Shown piece by piece: positions 1 through 9,092 of a stretch of 64,000 bases of DNA; the stretch's first letter is position 1, and each line of letters starts with the position of its first letter. The notes beneath the pieces are model-generated. The model was not told where the DNA came from, did no database searches, and saw nothing but the letters and a program-made list of their open reading frames with translations. The position numbers were made by a program, and so were the translations under genes. The DNA is from an uncultured Desulfobacter sp. (GTDB lineage Bacteria; Desulfobacterota; Desulfobacteria; Desulfobacterales; Desulfobacteraceae), in the NCBI RefSeq assembly GCF_963666675.1, contig NZ_OY762929.1, positions 4,746,001 through 4,810,000 on the forward strand, given 5' to 3'.

Positions 1-1
1 A

Positions 2-1546
2 GAGCCTGATTATTGCCAGGTGGATATTGACAGCATGGAAGTAATCCGGCCTCGTAGCATCAGCTGTGAGCATGTGGCATTAGAAGCGTTTAACGCCCTG
101 GGCTTGGGAGAGCATCTAAAAAAGCTTGGGTTCAATGGCCCACAGTTAGCTGCGGCTACCGGTAGCATTATTGGCCGTATGTGCCGACCGGCCAGTGAAC
201 GGGCAACGCTTCATTGGCTTCAGGATATTTCAGGGTTGGGCGAGTTAATAGAGTATGATTTCGGCAAGATGAATTTATACAAAATGTATTCAGCATCTGA
301 TCAACTTCTAAAAAATAAGGATGCAATAGAGAGGCATCTATATTTACAGGAGAAGAAGCTATTTGGGTTCCAGGAGACCATCACGCTGTATGATTTGACC
401 AATACCTATTTCGAAGGTCAAAGTAAGCGTAACAAGCTTGGAAAGCGTGGTCATTCCAAAGAAAAGCGATCAGATTGCCCGCTGGTAACCTTAGCCCTGG
501 TGTTGGACAGCAGTGGTTTCCCAAAATGCAGCAAAGTATTTGAGGGCAATATCAGTGAAGCCGGTACGCTGGCTAACATAATCAGTACTATGGACGCCGG
601 ACGAAAATCACATGACATGTTTGATGCTTCCAAAGCCACAATTGTTATGGATGCAGGGATTGCATCCGAAGAGAATATCAAGTGGATTAATGAAAAGGAA
701 TATCCATATATCGTTGTCAGCCGACGACGGCACAGGGAATTTGCCGAGGACGAGTCGGTAGTGGTCAAACAGGATAAAAACGGTACCGTAAAGGTGCAAA
801 AGGTGATTGATCCTGAAAGCAATGAGGTGCAGTTGTTCTGCCACTCTGAAAAGCGTGAAGCAAAAGAGCGGGCCATCCAGGACCGTTTTACATCAGGCTT
901 TGAGGAGGCACTCACGTATTTGGCCTCAGGTCTTCATATCCCACGACGCATGAAAAAATACCATAAGGTGTTGGAAAAAATCGGACGCCTTAAGCAACGG
1001 TATTCAAGGGTCTCCGGTCAATACCAAATCAATGTCGTCAAAGATGAGCAAACCGACAACGCTACTAAACTAACCTGGCAACGCCAAACCGACCAGGATA
1101 CCCGCAATGATCTGCCGGGCGTATATTGTTTGAGAACATCTCATAAAGATTTGGACGAGAAAACGCTGTGGCAGACGTACACAATGTTGACTGACCTGGA
1201 AGCCGTATTTCGTTCATTGAAATCGGAATTGGGCATTCGGCCGGTATTCCATCAGGTGACCGAACGTGTCACCGGGCATCTTTTTATAAGTGTTCTGGCG
1301 TACCATTTGGTTCACAGCGTTCGATATCGACTGAAACAATCACAGATTAACAGTAGTTGGTCTCAATTGAGAAATCAGCTCGAAGGCCAAAACCGGGTGA
1401 CAGTTTCAATGCAATGCAAGGATGATCAAACCGTTCATATCAGAAAAAGCACACGGCCAGAACCCAGACAACAAGAAATTTATAAAGCTTTGGAGATAAG
1501 TCTATATCCAGGACCGATGATTAAAAATATTTTTAAACAAAAGTAG
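2..1546 (+). CDS. IS1634/IS4-like DDE transposase, 5' end cut by window edge
   Basis: Transposase of the IS4/IS1634 type, which moves its element by DDE-catalysed cleavage and joining. The frame is open to the left edge, so the true start lies outside the window; the first internal start is a GTG at 20. Visible family signatures are LYDLTNTYFEG with the first Asp, IVMDAGIASEENI with the second Asp, and near the C-terminus DLEAVFRSLKSELGIRPVFH, which matches the E-x-x-F-R-x-L-K region that carries the catalytic Glu. About 515 residues are visible, so most of the protein is present and it appears undamaged. It ends just before the stump of a secreted-protein gene on the other strand, suggesting that this element interrupted that gene. 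The terminal repeats of the element could not be located. Confidence 0.85.
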   Translation, partial: EPDYCQVDIDSMEVIRPRSISCEHVALEAFNALGLGEHLKKLGFNGPQLAAATGSIIGRMCRPASERATLHWLQDISGLGELIEYDFGKMNLYKMYSASDQLLKNKDAIERHLYLQEKKLFGFQETITLYDLTNTYFEGQSKRNKLGKRGHSKEKRSDCPLVTLALVLDSSGFPKCSKVFEGNISEAGTLANIISTMDAGRKSHDMFDASKATIVMDAGIASEENIKWINEKEYPYIVVSRRRHREFAEDESVVVKQDKNGTVKVQKVIDPESNEVQLFCHSEKREAKERAIQDRFTSGFEEALTYLASGLHIPRRMKKYHKVLEKIGRLKQRYSRVSGQYQINVVKDEQTDNATKLTWQRQTDQDTRNDLPGVYCLRTSHKDLDEKTLWQTYTMLTDLEAVFRSLKSELGIRPVFHQVTERVTGHLFISVLAYHLVHSVRYRLKQSQINSSWSQLRNQLEGQNRVTVSMQCKDDQTVHIRKSTRPEPRQQEIYKALEISLYPGPMIKNIFKQK

Positions 1547-1601
1547 TGCCATAATCAATGAATTAAAAACAATAATCTCCGTGATTACAGTAAGTTAAAA
1601 T

Positions 1602-1709
1602 TTATAATCGAAAACTTGGGTTAAGAACTTGATCTATATCAGCTTCTTCGGCATGAGCGGAAATCGCCAGCAGACAAAATAACCCAATAATGATTAATCG
1701 TTGAATCAT
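1602..1709 (-). pseudogene. 5' stump of a secreted-protein gene beside the IS
   Basis: A short frame of 35 codons starts with ATG at 1709, preceded by a good ribosome binding site (AAGGAG, 5 nt upstream). It encodes a clear signal peptide of about 20 residues (MIQRLIII...AISAHA, cut after AHA) followed by only 15 mature residues before a stop. A strong translation start and signal peptide on such a tiny mature part suggests the beginning of a longer periplasmic or outer-membrane protein gene that was cut by the neighbouring transposase element. It could instead be a genuine tiny secreted peptide. The rest of the gene is not visible in the window. Confidence 0.5.
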
Positions 1710-2106
1710 ACAAACTCCTTTTTTAAGATAAAAGATTTATTTTTGTGAAAAAAGTATAGAAAACCTCTTGAAATAGGCTTTAGCAAAAGAAATATCAACG
1801 AAGAAAATTTAAGTCAAGACAAAAACAAAAGCCAGCCCAAACAAAGAAGTCTGTATTTAAATTAGTTTGCACACAGAGGGTCAGGTCGCGGCAGGGTAGA
1901 GAGATCGTCATACCGCTCTCCGGCAGCCTGGCGGGCATCTGGAAAACCATGTTATGACATCGTTTAAAATAGCATTAGATAATGGCAATTGATTAAATGC
2001 GCGGAAAAAGAATCCTGTTATTACTGCCCTTAATCTACAGAAATCCCATCAAAAATGCCCTCTCACATAAATGAACTCAACTACGAAATGGCCGGGACAT
2101 ATGTTA

Positions 2107-2721
2107 TCATTCATCGGACCAACTGCCGTCAGGCCAGATAGCTCCCATATGCGCTGCTGTTCCCTTTTCCATAGATATCAGGAATTCATGAGTGGTGGCG
2201 ATTTGTCCGACGCCAAACCTGCCCTCTGCTGAACCGGGATCGTTATTGATTTTAATCATGGCGTTAGCAAAACTCCCAGCTTTGAATGCCGTGACAAATT
2301 CCTGATTCTCGTTTATCGCCTGCTCCAGTTCCTCATGAACCTCCGAGGGTAGGTCAGAAGTTATTTCAATTCCTCCCTCGCTGTTTTCCTGAAGCCAAAC
2401 AGATTGATCACCTGAAATTCCAAGGGACTTGAGTGTGTCCATGAGAAGCTCTGCCGCTTTTTCCATATTCTCTTTTGCAAATGCTTTTTTTTCTTCATAT
2501 GTAATTACCCCGTCTTTACTGGCTTCTGCCCCAAATAAACCCGGCATACACGAGGGATCGGCATAACAGTCAGATGCTTGGGCCTGCATATTCCTGCCTT
2601 CATCTGAAATACTGACCGTGTCATTTTTTCCTATTGATTGAAGTTCTTCTCCTGTCTGAATATTTTGAGTTTTGAACCGATTCGGATACATAATTGGGAT
2701 TGAGCTTGGTATTACTTTCAT
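2107..2721 (-). CDS. Hypothetical protein with EF-hand-like segment
   Basis: Protein of 204 residues, family not recognised. The start at 2721 is chosen because AGGAGG (2728-2733) lies just upstream; a longer frame to 2802 has no such site. There is no signal peptide. The segment around residues 64-80 (ASKDGVITYEEKKAFAKEN) resembles the end of an EF-hand calcium-binding loop, with Asp, Gly, Ile and Glu in the right spacing, but only one half-convincing loop is present. The rest is acidic and probably helical (EVHEELEQAINENQEF). A decayed second copy of part of the locus lies at 2892-2972. The function is unknown. Confidence 0.6.
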   Translation of the reverse strand: MKVIPSSIPIMYPNRFKTQNIQTGEELQSIGKNDTVSISDEGRNMQAQASDCYADPSCMPGLFGAEASKDGVITYEEKKAFAKENMEKAAELLMDTLKSLGISGDQSVWLQENSEGGIEITSDLPSEVHEELEQAINENQEFVTAFKAGSFANAMIKINNDPGSAEGRFGVGQIATTHEFLISMEKGTAAHMGAIWPDGSWSDE

Positions 2722-2891
2722 GATAATCCTCCTATGAATTGAATATTCTTGCTCTGGCGACAACACAATGCAATAAGTAGGCCATATAAAAAAGTTTGGC
2801 AATTTTAGGCACCTCCCGTGCCTAACGACTTCAAATTGAGAGTTTTGGGAAAATTCTCGGATATGCCGGTGGAAATTTTGGTGTGTTTTAT

Positions 2892-2972
2892 CGCCCTTAA
2901 TTTACAGAAATCCCATCATACAGACTATGTCATTTTTTCCCATTGGCCGGAATTCTTTTCCTATCTGTCCCC
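2892..2972 (-). pseudogene. Decayed remnant of a second copy of the 2107-2721 locus
   Basis: Two blocks here match blocks in and beside the gene at 2107-2721. Bases 2892-2917 repeat the flank near 2026-2052 (CCCTTAAT, then TACAGAAATCCCATCA) with one or two changes. Bases 2924-2972 repeat the coding segment near 2620-2668 (TGTCATTTTTTCC, then TATTG or CATTG, then TTCTTTTCCTATCTG) with several substitutions. The blocks are about 590 bp apart in the intact locus but only about 30 bp apart here, so the second copy has lost most of its middle. No open frame survives. Confidence 0.55.
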
Positions 2973-3201
2973 CCGAAGCCTAAATTGATCCTAAATGTTT
3001 AATGTAATCCATTAAGTCCAACCAAATTTTTTTGTTAAACTCGTAGAATTTATTTTCTGTCTACGTCCTTAAAACATGCCCTGCTTTTTTTGTCTCAAAA
3101 AACGATCGTTTGATGGTACTGTTTTCTATTTTCATGTATAAAACGAAAAATCAGTGTTTTTGTGTCTCAAATTTAGTCTTAAAAATCAAAATCACATTAT
3201 C

Positions 3202-3230
3202 TTGACAATTTATGTAATTGGTGAAACTAT
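3202..3230 (+). promoter_or_regulatory. Candidate sigma-70 promoter of the resolvase gene
   Basis: A perfect TTGACA at 3202-3207 is followed after 17 bp by AACTAT, a weak -10 hexamer. It lies about 20 bp upstream of the resolvase start at 3250, which has its own AAGGAG site. The -35 match and spacing are good and the -10 is poor. Confidence 0.35.
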
Positions 3231-3249
3231 CCTGCTGAAGGAGCACCAT

Positions 3250-3873
3250 ATGGGACGATTAATAGGCTATGCTAGAATAAGTACCGGAGACCAGAACTTA
3301 CAATCTCAAATTGATGAATTGGAATCCTCTAATTGTGTCCACGTTTTTTCTGATATTGTCAGTGGTGCAAAAAGTGAACGACCTGGATTAAATGAATGTT
3401 TAACCACCCTCAGAGAGGGAGATACACTGGTTGTCTGGCGATTGGATAGGTTGGGCAGATCCATGTCTCATTTGGTATCCATTATATATGATCTGAAATC
3501 CAAGGGCATTGGATTTAAATCGTTGCATGATGGGGTGATTGACACCACATCGGCGTCTGGAGAGCTCGTTTTTAATATTTTTGCGGCTCTTGCACAGTTT
3601 GAAAGAGAATTGATCCGGGAAAGAACACGTTCCGGATTGTCTGCCGCGAGATCCCGTGGAATTGTTGGGGGCAGAAAACCCCTTCCACCGGATGATCCGA
3701 AAGTTTTATCGGCCAAAAAATTACATGCCGATAAAAATATGAAGATCAATGATATCTGCAAAACCTTAAATATATCCAGAGCTACATTGTACCGTTATAT
3801 CTCAATGCCGGATATTGGAGAAAACAATGGCTCGAAAAAAAATTCCCAAAGACCGATTAATCGAACTACATAA
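3250..3873 (+). CDS. Serine resolvase of a Tn552/Tn5053-like transposon
   Basis: Site-specific recombinase of the resolvase/invertase family (207 residues), which resolves transposition cointegrates. Start chosen at 3250, where ATG follows AAGGAG at 3237-3242; the longer frame from 3154 adds only an implausible leader. The N-terminal catalytic domain carries the Ser nucleophile in GYARIST (Ser11), then WRLDRLGRSMSHL and AALAQFERELIRERTRSGL, the typical arginine-rich active-site segments. The C-terminal 50 residues are a helix-turn-helix (MKINDICKTLNISRATLYRY) for DNA binding. The end overlaps the start of the DDE transposase gene, so the two are co-transcribed and probably translationally coupled. 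It looks intact. Confidence 0.9.
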   Translation: MGRLIGYARISTGDQNLQSQIDELESSNCVHVFSDIVSGAKSERPGLNECLTTLREGDTLVVWRLDRLGRSMSHLVSIIYDLKSKGIGFKSLHDGVIDTTSASGELVFNIFAALAQFERELIRERTRSGLSAARSRGIVGGRKPLPPDDPKVLSAKKLHADKNMKINDICKTLNISRATLYRYISMPDIGENNGSKKNSQRPINRTT

Positions 3874-5506
3874 CAGGTTTAATCTCCTTCCTGTTCGCCA
3901 TGAAGAAAGGAAACGCCTGGTGATGGAGTTTGCTGAAATATATGGCGTTTCCACCAATACAGTTTACCGGTCTTTACGAGAATTATTCAAGCCCAAAAGC
4001 CTGAAAAGATCAGACACCGGCAAACCCAGACAGATTGATGGGCGGAAAATGGAAATGTATTGTCAAACCATTACCGCTATCAAAATACGGTCAATGAATA
4101 AAAAAGGACGGCATTTATCCACCCAAGAAGCTATTAGAATTCTTGAACACGGCGTCAATACGCCAAAGGGATTGGTTCAGGCACCAAATGGCCTTCTGGC
4201 CAAAAGCACCGTCAATTATTATTTGAAGCGTTGGGGGTATAATATTGCTTCCTTGTCTGTTGAGCCGGTAGCCGTCAGATTTCAGGCGAATCATTCCAAC
4301 GAATGCTGGCAGTTTGATATGTCCCCTTCAGATATGAAAAAGCTTGCCCAATGGCCGGATTGGATTGATCAAAAAAATTCCCGGCCAGTGCTCATGCTAT
4401 ACAGTGTAGTGGATGATCGTAGTGGCGTCGCATACCAGGAATACAATGCCGTATATGGTGAGGATGCTGAATCAGCACTGCGCTTTTTATTCCGAGCGAT
4501 GAGCCAAAAAAACATTGACGGGTTCCCGTTTCAGGGTATTCCGGAGATGATCTATATGGACAACGGACCGGTTGCGAAAAGCAGTGTATTTAAGCGGGTC
4601 ATGTATTATTTGGGAATACAAATTCGTTGCCATCTGCCAAAGGGAAAAGACGGCAGAAGAACCACTGCCAGAGCAAAAGGAAAAGTTGAAAGACCTTTCA
4701 GAACCACAAAAGAAGTTCATGAAACGCTTTACCATTTTCATAAGCCCAAAGACCTGGAAGAGGCAAATGCCTGGCTACAAAACCACATTCTAAGGTACAA
4801 CGAAAAGCAACACCGGAAAGAATCCCACTCCAGGATCGACGATTGGATAAATAAAATCCCCGCTTCCGGTATTCGACAGATGTGTCCCTGGGACCGTTTC
4901 TGCACGTTTGCAAGAGAGCCAGAGAAAAGAAAGGTCGGGCCAGACGCCTTGATAAAAATTAGCGGGGTGACTTATAAAGTCGATCATGAATTAGCAGATC
5001 ATGTTGTGGTTCTTTGGTGGGGTTTATTTGATGACGAACTTTTCATTGAGCACAATGAAAAGAGATTTGGACCATACAAGCCGAGTAGCGGCGTTATTCC
5101 ACTGCATAAGTTCAGAGCTCACAAAAAAACTAAGACTGAAAAACGCATTGATGATGTTGAACTCCTTGCTCAGCAAATTTCAATTTCCTCTGATATTCTG
5201 GCCAAAGACAGTAGGTCGTTGGAATCACTGTTAAAAAAGTTGCCGGATGACACTATCATTCAAAAATTTAAAGATCCTGATCCATTTCACGAGCAAACTT
5301 ATCCAAGCCCTATTGCCGCAAAAAGTGCCATATCAAAACTCATTGGCAAACCCCTTTCAAAACTGTCATCTGATCAGATGGCGATAATAGATCAGCAGAT
5401 TTTAAAATCCTTGGATAAGAAACAGATAAAGAAAATGATTGATCAATATTTGATTAAAAAACCGAATTTAAGGATTGTCGGGGGGAGAACGGCGAATGAT
5501 ACATGA
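3827..5506 (+). CDS. DDE transposase (TniA/Mu-type) of the transposon
   Basis: Transposase with a retroviral-integrase-type catalytic core, 559 residues. Start at 3827 follows GGAG with 6 nt spacing. The N-terminal 60 residues form a helix-turn-helix (FAEIYGVSTNTVYRSLREL). Candidate catalytic residues are Asp164 (CWQFDMSPSD), Asp245 (IYMDNGPV) and Glu288 (KGKVERPF). A Mu-type C-terminal barrel region follows (LIKISGVTYKVDHELADHVVVLWW). It works with the AAA ATPase encoded immediately downstream, whose start lies inside the end of this gene, as in Tn552 and Tn5053 families. No TniQ-like gene follows, which argues for a Tn552-like layout rather than Tn7 or Tn5053. Confidence 0.88.
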   Translation: MARKKIPKDRLIELHNRFNLLPVRHEERKRLVMEFAEIYGVSTNTVYRSLRELFKPKSLKRSDTGKPRQIDGRKMEMYCQTITAIKIRSMNKKGRHLSTQEAIRILEHGVNTPKGLVQAPNGLLAKSTVNYYLKRWGYNIASLSVEPVAVRFQANHSNECWQFDMSPSDMKKLAQWPDWIDQKNSRPVLMLYSVVDDRSGVAYQEYNAVYGEDAESALRFLFRAMSQKNIDGFPFQGIPEMIYMDNGPVAKSSVFKRVMYYLGIQIRCHLPKGKDGRRTTARAKGKVERPFRTTKEVHETLYHFHKPKDLEEANAWLQNHILRYNEKQHRKESHSRIDDWINKIPASGIRQMCPWDRFCTFAREPEKRKVGPDALIKISGVTYKVDHELADHVVVLWWGLFDDELFIEHNEKRFGPYKPSSGVIPLHKFRAHKKTKTEKRIDDVELLAQQISISSDILAKDSRSLESLLKKLPDDTIIQKFKDPDPFHEQTYPSPIAAKSAISKLIGKPLSKLSSDQMAIIDQQILKSLDKKQIKKMIDQYLIKKPNLRIVGGRTANDT

Positions 5507-5843
5507 CGTGAAAGAATTTTTTGGCTTAAAAAAAGAATTTAAAAATGCCGGTTTTTTTGAAACCGATAATTACAAGATGATTTATCAAGATGTCGTTGCC
5601 GCAGTAAAAGAGGGACATCTAATAGCCATAACCGGTATTGTTGGATCTGGAAAGACGGTCACGGCCAGAAAAATACGGAACGATTTGAAAAAAAGCAATG
5701 AGGTCTTAGTTTCGACCAATTTAAGTGTCGATAAAAATAGAGTTAAGTTGGGAACACTGTGTCCTTCCGGTAAGCCTGCGTGAAATACCCAGTACCGGGT
5801 GATATTATCGGTTCCAACTTGAACATTGCTAATGGAGGGACCG

Positions 5844-6266
5844 ATGAATAAACAATTATTGACAGCAGAACAATCAATCGCATTAGAAAAAGTCCAGCAG
5901 CTTTTTGCAGACTGGCGAAATAACAGAACCGGAAGGTCAAGAATACCGGATAATTTATGGCAGGCGGCAGCAGACCTTCACCATGCTCAAGGGCTGAGCA
6001 TAAATAAGATTGCCCACAGTTTACGGCTTAATCATACCACATTAAAACAAAAAATTTATAATGCCATTCATTGTACTACAGTCGATTCTCCTGAAGAAGA
6101 CGATGACTCCCCCCTGTTTATAGAGATCACTCCAGCGCCGGAAGATACCAACTGTATAATAGAAATGGAGAATCAGGCCGGTTTTAAGATGCGTATGTGT
6201 TTTAAAGGTCGTGCAGACCCGGCAGTGATCAGCCTTGGTAAATATTTACTGGCTGGTGTTCCATGA
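5844..6266 (+). CDS. tnpA: IS66 accessory protein TnpA
   Basis: First gene of the IS66 element, 140 residues. The ATG at 5844 follows GGAGGG and is preferred over the upstream start at 5826. The N-terminal half has a helix-turn-helix-like stretch (LHHAQGLSINKIAHSLRLNHTTLKQKI) typical of IS66 OrfA proteins, which are needed for transposition. The stop overlaps the next start (ATGA), indicating translational coupling to tnpB. The gene lies inside the interrupted ATPase gene. Confidence 0.85.
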   Translation: MNKQLLTAEQSIALEKVQQLFADWRNNRTGRSRIPDNLWQAAADLHHAQGLSINKIAHSLRLNHTTLKQKIYNAIHCTTVDSPEEDDDSPLFIEITPAPEDTNCIIEMENQAGFKMRMCFKGRADPAVISLGKYLLAGVP

Positions 6267-6610
6267 TCCAAATCACACCGCAAATGCGGATAATGCTGGC
6301 GGTAACTCCTGCTGATTTTCGAAAGGGGATCGACGGCCTGGCAGCTGTTTGTCGCAGGGTGTTAAAACAAAATCCTTTTTCCGGATATGTTTTTGTTTTC
6401 AGAAACAAACCGGGGACTGCCCTGAAGATACTAATATATGATGGCCAGGGCTTCTGGCTTTGTCAAAAAAGATTGAGCAAGGGGCGTTTTAAATGGTGGC
6501 CTAAAAAGGGAGGAGATGAAATTCACCCATTGGCTGCACATGAATTACAGATGTTGATATGGAACGGAAATCCTCAAAAAAATAATGTACTTTTGTGGAA
6601 AAAAATCTAG
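6263..6610 (+). CDS. tnpB: IS66 family protein TnpB
   Basis: Second IS66 gene, 115 residues, the normal length for IS66 Orf2 (TnpB). Family hallmarks visible are MLAVTPADFRKGIDGLAAVC near the N-terminus, VFVFRNKPGTALKILIYDGQGFWLCQKRL in the middle and FKWWP toward the end. It is essential for IS66 transposition although its biochemical role is poorly known. It is not related to the RNA-guided TnpB nucleases of IS200/IS605 despite the shared name. Its start overlaps the tnpA stop by 4 bp. Confidence 0.93.
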   Translation: MIQITPQMRIMLAVTPADFRKGIDGLAAVCRRVLKQNPFSGYVFVFRNKPGTALKILIYDGQGFWLCQKRLSKGRFKWWPKKGGDEIHPLAAHELQMLIWNGNPQKNNVLLWKKI

Positions 6611-6643
6611 ACATTAGAGTTTAAATGTGATAGCACACATTTC

Positions 6644-8206
6644 ATGTCAAAAACGATGGACATAAAGCAGGACGAACTTGACGCGCTCCTTGAGCGGGTA
6701 AGATCAAATGAACTGCAGGACGGCGATTATGAGTTGATCAAAGCATTGGTTGAAACCGTTGCTTATTTGAATACGTTGTCCAATGAAAAAGCAGCATCCA
6801 TTAAACGGTTATTAAAAATGGTATTCGGCGATAAGACCGAAAAGAAGAAAACGTCGAATCCGCAGAACCGGCCGAAACGAAAAAAGAAGAAAAAAGGTCA
6901 CGGCAAAAATGGTGCAAACGCCTATAAAGGTGCCAAGAAGATCAAGATCTGTCATCAAAGCCTTAAGTCAGGTAATGATTGCCCTGCCTGTGAAAAAGGT
7001 AAATTGTATGGTGAAAAACCACCTGCCAAGATCGTCCGGATAACAGGCGGTGCTCCCTTCCAGGCGACAGTATATGAACTGCAGAGATTGCGGTGTAACC
7101 TTTGTGGGCAGATTTTTACTGCCCAGGCGCCCGACAATGTGGGCAAAGAAAAATATGATGCCAAATCCGGTGCCATGCTGGCCCTTCTAAAATATGGCAG
7201 CGGAGTCCCTTTATACCGCTTGGGCAAACTTCAGGCTAGCCTGGGGATGCCGCTGCCCCCATCGACCCAATGGGAAATCATCGAAAGCGTAGCAGACAAG
7301 ATTCATCCGGTATATACAGAGTTAGTCCGTCAGGCTGCACAAGGCAAGGTGTTGTACAATGACGACACGACAATGAAAATTTTATCCTTGATAAAAGAAA
7401 CAGACAAGGCAGCCAAGCGAAAAGGGATGTTCACTTCCGGAATCCTGTCAGAATGTGACGTAGGAAAGATTGCCCTGTTTTTTACCGGCCACAATCATGC
7501 TGGAGAAAATTTATCCAGGGTTCTGAAAGAACGGGGATCCAGAGAAGATCGGCCAATACAGATGTGTGATGCTCTGTCCAGGAATCTGCCAAAAGGTTTT
7601 GAATCGATATTATGCAATTGTCTCGTGCATGGACGCCGTAACTTTGTCGACGTCATGGACGATTTCCCTGAGGAGTGTGACCATGTAATTGATACAGTGG
7701 CTAAAATTTATGAGCACGATCATAAGGTAAGGGAGCAAGGCCTGGACGATGCTCAACGCCTTCAATATCATCAAACCCACAGCGGTCCACTGATGCGGGC
7801 GCTTAAAGTATGGCTGGAAGACAAGTTTGAAAACAAAGAAGTAGAACCCAACTCCAGTCTGGGCAAGGCCATATCATATATGTTGAATCACTGGCAGGAA
7901 TTGACCCGTTTCCTGGAGATCCCTGGAGCACCGCTGGATAATAATCTTTGCGAACAATTGCTGAAAAAGTCGATTCTGCACCGAAAAAATTCATTATTTT
8001 ATAAAACCGAACACGGTGCCTATATTGGCGACCTGTTCATGAGCCTGATACATACCTGCAACCTGCAAAATATAAATCCCTTTGAATACCTGACCGCACT
8101 ACAGAAGCACTCTTCCGAGATCTTCCAAAACCCTTCTGACTGGTTGCCGTGGTCATTTGAAAACACAATCGCTAAAAAATCAGGGGAAACAGCTGATAAT
8201 CTGTAA
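6644..8206 (+). CDS. tnpC: IS66 transposase TnpC
   Basis: DDE transposase of the IS66 element, 520 residues. The order of parts is a helical, lysine-rich N-terminal region (residues 1-95), a zinc-finger-like region with paired cysteines (CPACEKGKLYG, then CNLCGQIF), and the catalytic core. Candidate acidic residues are in YNDDTTMKI, MCDALSRN and DNNLCEQLLKKSILHRKNSLF; the last, with the conserved N-x-x-E-x-x-L pattern, is the best family marker. The gene starts 33 nt after tnpB and appears intact. Confidence 0.92.
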   Translation: MSKTMDIKQDELDALLERVRSNELQDGDYELIKALVETVAYLNTLSNEKAASIKRLLKMVFGDKTEKKKTSNPQNRPKRKKKKKGHGKNGANAYKGAKKIKICHQSLKSGNDCPACEKGKLYGEKPPAKIVRITGGAPFQATVYELQRLRCNLCGQIFTAQAPDNVGKEKYDAKSGAMLALLKYGSGVPLYRLGKLQASLGMPLPPSTQWEIIESVADKIHPVYTELVRQAAQGKVLYNDDTTMKILSLIKETDKAAKRKGMFTSGILSECDVGKIALFFTGHNHAGENLSRVLKERGSREDRPIQMCDALSRNLPKGFESILCNCLVHGRRNFVDVMDDFPEECDHVIDTVAKIYEHDHKVREQGLDDAQRLQYHQTHSGPLMRALKVWLEDKFENKEVEPNSSLGKAISYMLNHWQELTRFLEIPGAPLDNNLCEQLLKKSILHRKNSLFYKTEHGAYIGDLFMSLIHTCNLQNINPFEYLTALQKHSSEIFQNPSDWLPWSFENTIAKKSGETADNL

Positions 8207-9092
8207 AACGACCTTTTAGCCAATCCAGTATGTTTTGAGACACATTTTTGCACTGCAAACTATCCCTCATCGCCTTACACACTGTTTTTTTGGATCGGGT
8301 CTGTTTTGAATGTTATCTTAATTTTTTTGATTTACACAGGCTTGCCGAAAGGACACGGAACACTTCTTCATGCCATGTTTGCCGATTTGAAAACCAATAA
8401 GACAGACACGATCCCCACAAAAATCGAAGTCCAAGAACGGGAACTGATACAGCTTATCAAACGACGAAAGAAGCCCGTAGCCTTGTTTATTGATGAGGCT
8501 CATGATCTTCATCATGGGACATTGGGTGGTTTAAAGCGAATACAGGAATTGGTCCAAGAGGCAGATGCTCTTCTTTCTATTGTGATGGTGGGACATCCCA
8601 GGTTGAGTATTGATCTCAATAAACCCAAAATGGAAGAAATCGGTGGTAGAACCACAGTCATGCAATTGGATGGAATCCTGGGATATGAAAAAGAATATGT
8701 TGCTTGGCTTTTAGGTCAATGCCTTGATTCTGAGATGAACAGTTATGAAGTCTTTTCTGAAGACGCAATTAATTTTATAGGCGAAAAGTTTTCCACACCG
8801 CTGCAAATTAATCATTATGGTTGGAATGCTTTGGTGAAAGCCTATCAGATAGGACAAAAGCCAGTTGATGTTGATATTCTTCAAGAAATTATTTCAGAGG
8901 ATCTTGATAGCATTGAAGCAAATATGAAACGGTCAGGCTATGGGCTGAAGGAGATTTGCGAAGCCGTTGATGCCCGTCCTGCTGAAATAAGATCGTTTTT
9001 TAAAAATCGTTTGGAACAAACGAGGACAAAAGAGATTCAGGATGAAATTTTGAAGCTTGGGATAGCTGGAACATAAAAACTAAAAACACTTA

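Larger units (their letters stand above)
5759..8356 (+). mobile_element. Complete IS66-family insertion sequence, 2598 bp
   Basis: The element is bounded by imperfect inverted repeats: the left end starts GTGTCCTTCCGGTAAGCCTG (5759 on) and the right end, read inward, starts GTGTCCTTTCGGCAAGCCTG (8356 back). It is flanked by a perfect 8-bp direct repeat GGAACACT at 5751-5758 and 8357-8364, the target duplication length known for IS66. Inside are the three usual genes tnpA, tnpB and tnpC in one direction. All three look intact, so the copy may still be active and is probably a recent arrival. Confidence 0.95.
5496..9076 (+). pseudogene. TniB-like AAA ATPase gene split by an IS66 element
   Basis: Transposition regulator ATPase (TniB/TnsC-like), interrupted. 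The 5' part (5496-5758) starts at an ATG overlapping the transposase gene and contains the Walker A motif GIVGSGKT (residues 47-54). The 3' part resumes at 8365 and contains Walker B (ALFIDEAHDLHH) and a C-terminal segment like those of TniB proteins. If the IS66 element and one copy of its 8-bp target duplication are removed, 5496-5758 joins 8365-9076 to give one 975-nt frame of 324 residues reading ...RVKLGTLLHAMFADL... without a frameshift, so the insertion is the only damage. The 3' part has an in-frame ATG at 8306 inside the IS end, but a product from it would lack Walker A. The transposon is probably immobile unless ATPase is supplied in trans. Confidence 0.9.

Noticed and set aside
6263..6610. 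RNA-guided TnpB nuclease
   Set aside because: The protein is the 115-residue IS66 Orf2, which shares only the name TnpB with the IS200/IS605 nucleases.
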